Shown here in pieces: positions 6,066 to 6,202 of a stretch of DNA of 6,202 nt (the stretch's first letter is position 1; the number at the start of each line of letters is the position of its first letter). Below the pieces are notes generated by a model. That model was not told where the DNA came from, did not search any database, and worked only from the letters and a program-made list of their open reading frames with translations. The stretch covers positions 1 through 6,202 of the forward strand of contig CALVLG010000053.1 in assembly GCA_944336815.1 (NCBI GenBank), given 5' to 3'. A program made the translations under genes and the position numbers. Source of the stretch: an uncultured Bacilli bacterium (GTDB taxonomy: Bacteria; Bacillota_I; Bacilli_A; RF39; UBA660).

Positions 6066-6134
6066 AAAATATAAATAGAAAGGGATCAATCAAATAGATT
6101 AATATTTCTATAAAATTGATTATACGTGAAGAAA
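6064..6134. other. Non-coding stretch before the kinase-like gene, with an AT-rich hairpin
   Basis: No gene is seen here. AATCAAATAGA (6088-6098) pairs with TCTAT (6107-6111) and TTGATT (6116-6121) across an AAAA bulge, giving an 11-bp composite hairpin without a T-run. GATTATAC at 6118-6125 repeats the GTATAAT-type motif of the palindrome (ATTTATTATAC at 6033-6043 versus ATTGATTATAC at 6115-6125, 10 of 11). An AGAAAGGGATC at 6077-6087 resembles a ribosome binding site, but no start codon follows at a useful distance. The stretch is probably the outer part of the IS long end, or otherwise the leader of the next gene. Confidence 0.45.
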
Positions 6135-6202
6135 ATGGATAATATTGTAATAACAATTGGCCGTGAATATGGTTCTGGTGGGAAGTATATTGGCGAAGAA
6201 GT
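6135..6202 (+). CDS. Cytidylate-kinase-like P-loop protein, N-terminus only
   Basis: Only 22 codons are in the window; the gene runs past the edge. The visible start, MDNIVITIGREYGSGGKYIG, has a first beta strand followed by a GREYGSGGK P-loop, typical of the cytidylate-kinase-like family (Cytidylate_kin2 type), whose members often have no proven substrate. I do not give the symbol cmk, because this family is distinct from the housekeeping enzyme. The ATG at 6135 is preferred; GTG at 6126 is an in-frame alternative and a stop at 6117 limits any longer start. No good ribosome binding site lies within 15 nt upstream, unlike every other gene here, which suggests that the IS separated it from its own. 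Confidence 0.7.
   Translation, partial: MDNIVITIGREYGSGGKYIGEE

Larger units (their letters stand above)
4550..6125 (-). mobile_element. IS110-family insertion sequence with upstream bridge-RNA region
   Basis: The element is read on the minus strand. It has an intact DEDD transposase, a short end after the gene (about 110 nt) and a long non-coding end before it, which is the layout of the IS110 group rather than IS1111. I see no terminal inverted repeats or target duplication, as expected for the family. The end beside the ABC gene is fixed near 4550-4552 by the guide matches. The other end is uncertain. End 6125 (element about 1.57 kb) leaves a 32-bp palindrome wholly inside the IS and restores tight spacing between the ABC gene and the kinase-like gene. 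End 6046 (about 1.5 kb) gives a longer right-donor-guide match (12 of 15 with core) but puts the junction within the palindrome. The element looks recent: an open transposase frame and a perfect guide-target match. Confidence 0.7.

Noticed and set aside
1..6202. Mycoplasma-type genetic code (UGA as Trp)
   Set aside because: marR ends at TGA followed at once by a new gene, Trp codons seen are TGG, and none of the frames needs an internal TGA.

Overview
The window is AT-rich throughout by eye, with strong A-ending and T-ending codon preference, AGGAGG-type ribosome binding sites and TGA, TAG and TAA all used as stops (so not a UGA-Trp code). This fits a low-GC Firmicutes/Bacilli-like bacterium, possibly an uncultured gut Bacilli lineage. 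I cannot place it further from this sequence.

Positions 1-4546 hold a tight plus-strand operon. A consensus sigma-A promoter (16-44) drives a MarR-family repressor (84-509). After 25 nt come two half-size ABC exporters (535-2295 and 2288-4546, overlapping by 8 bp). The two form a heterodimer with one degenerate and one consensus ATP site: subunit 1 has Asp in place of the Walker B Glu and Gln in place of the switch His, and subunit 2 has LSAGE in place of LSGGQ. Subunit 2 also carries an unusual insert of about 180 residues between TM1 and TM2 that should lie outside the cell. The likely logic is a MarR sensor controlling a drug, peptide or lipid exporter.

Positions about 4550 to 6046 or 6125 hold an insertion sequence of the IS110 family on the minus strand. 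It has an intact 387-residue DEDD transposase (5822-4659), a minus-strand terminator after it, and a long non-coding end upstream of it. That end can be folded by eye into two consecutive internal-loop hairpins, the architecture of an IS110 bridge RNA (about 6029-5851, roughly 179 nt). The proposed guide segments can be read against the DNA: the right target guide matches 10 of 10 bases at the junction just after the second ABC gene, and the left donor guide matches 8 of 8 bases of the adjacent IS end. The two matches overlap by ACT at 4550-4552, which fixes that IS end and suggests a GT core (AC on the plus strand). The other end is less certain (6046 or 6125).

Positions 6135-6202 begin a plus-strand gene with the N-terminus of a cytidylate-kinase-like P-loop protein, cut by the window edge. 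It has no good ribosome binding site where it now lies. Removing the IS with its end at 6125 would put it 14 nt behind the second ABC gene with a GGTGA motif upstream, so it was probably the fourth gene of the operon and has been cut off by the insertion.
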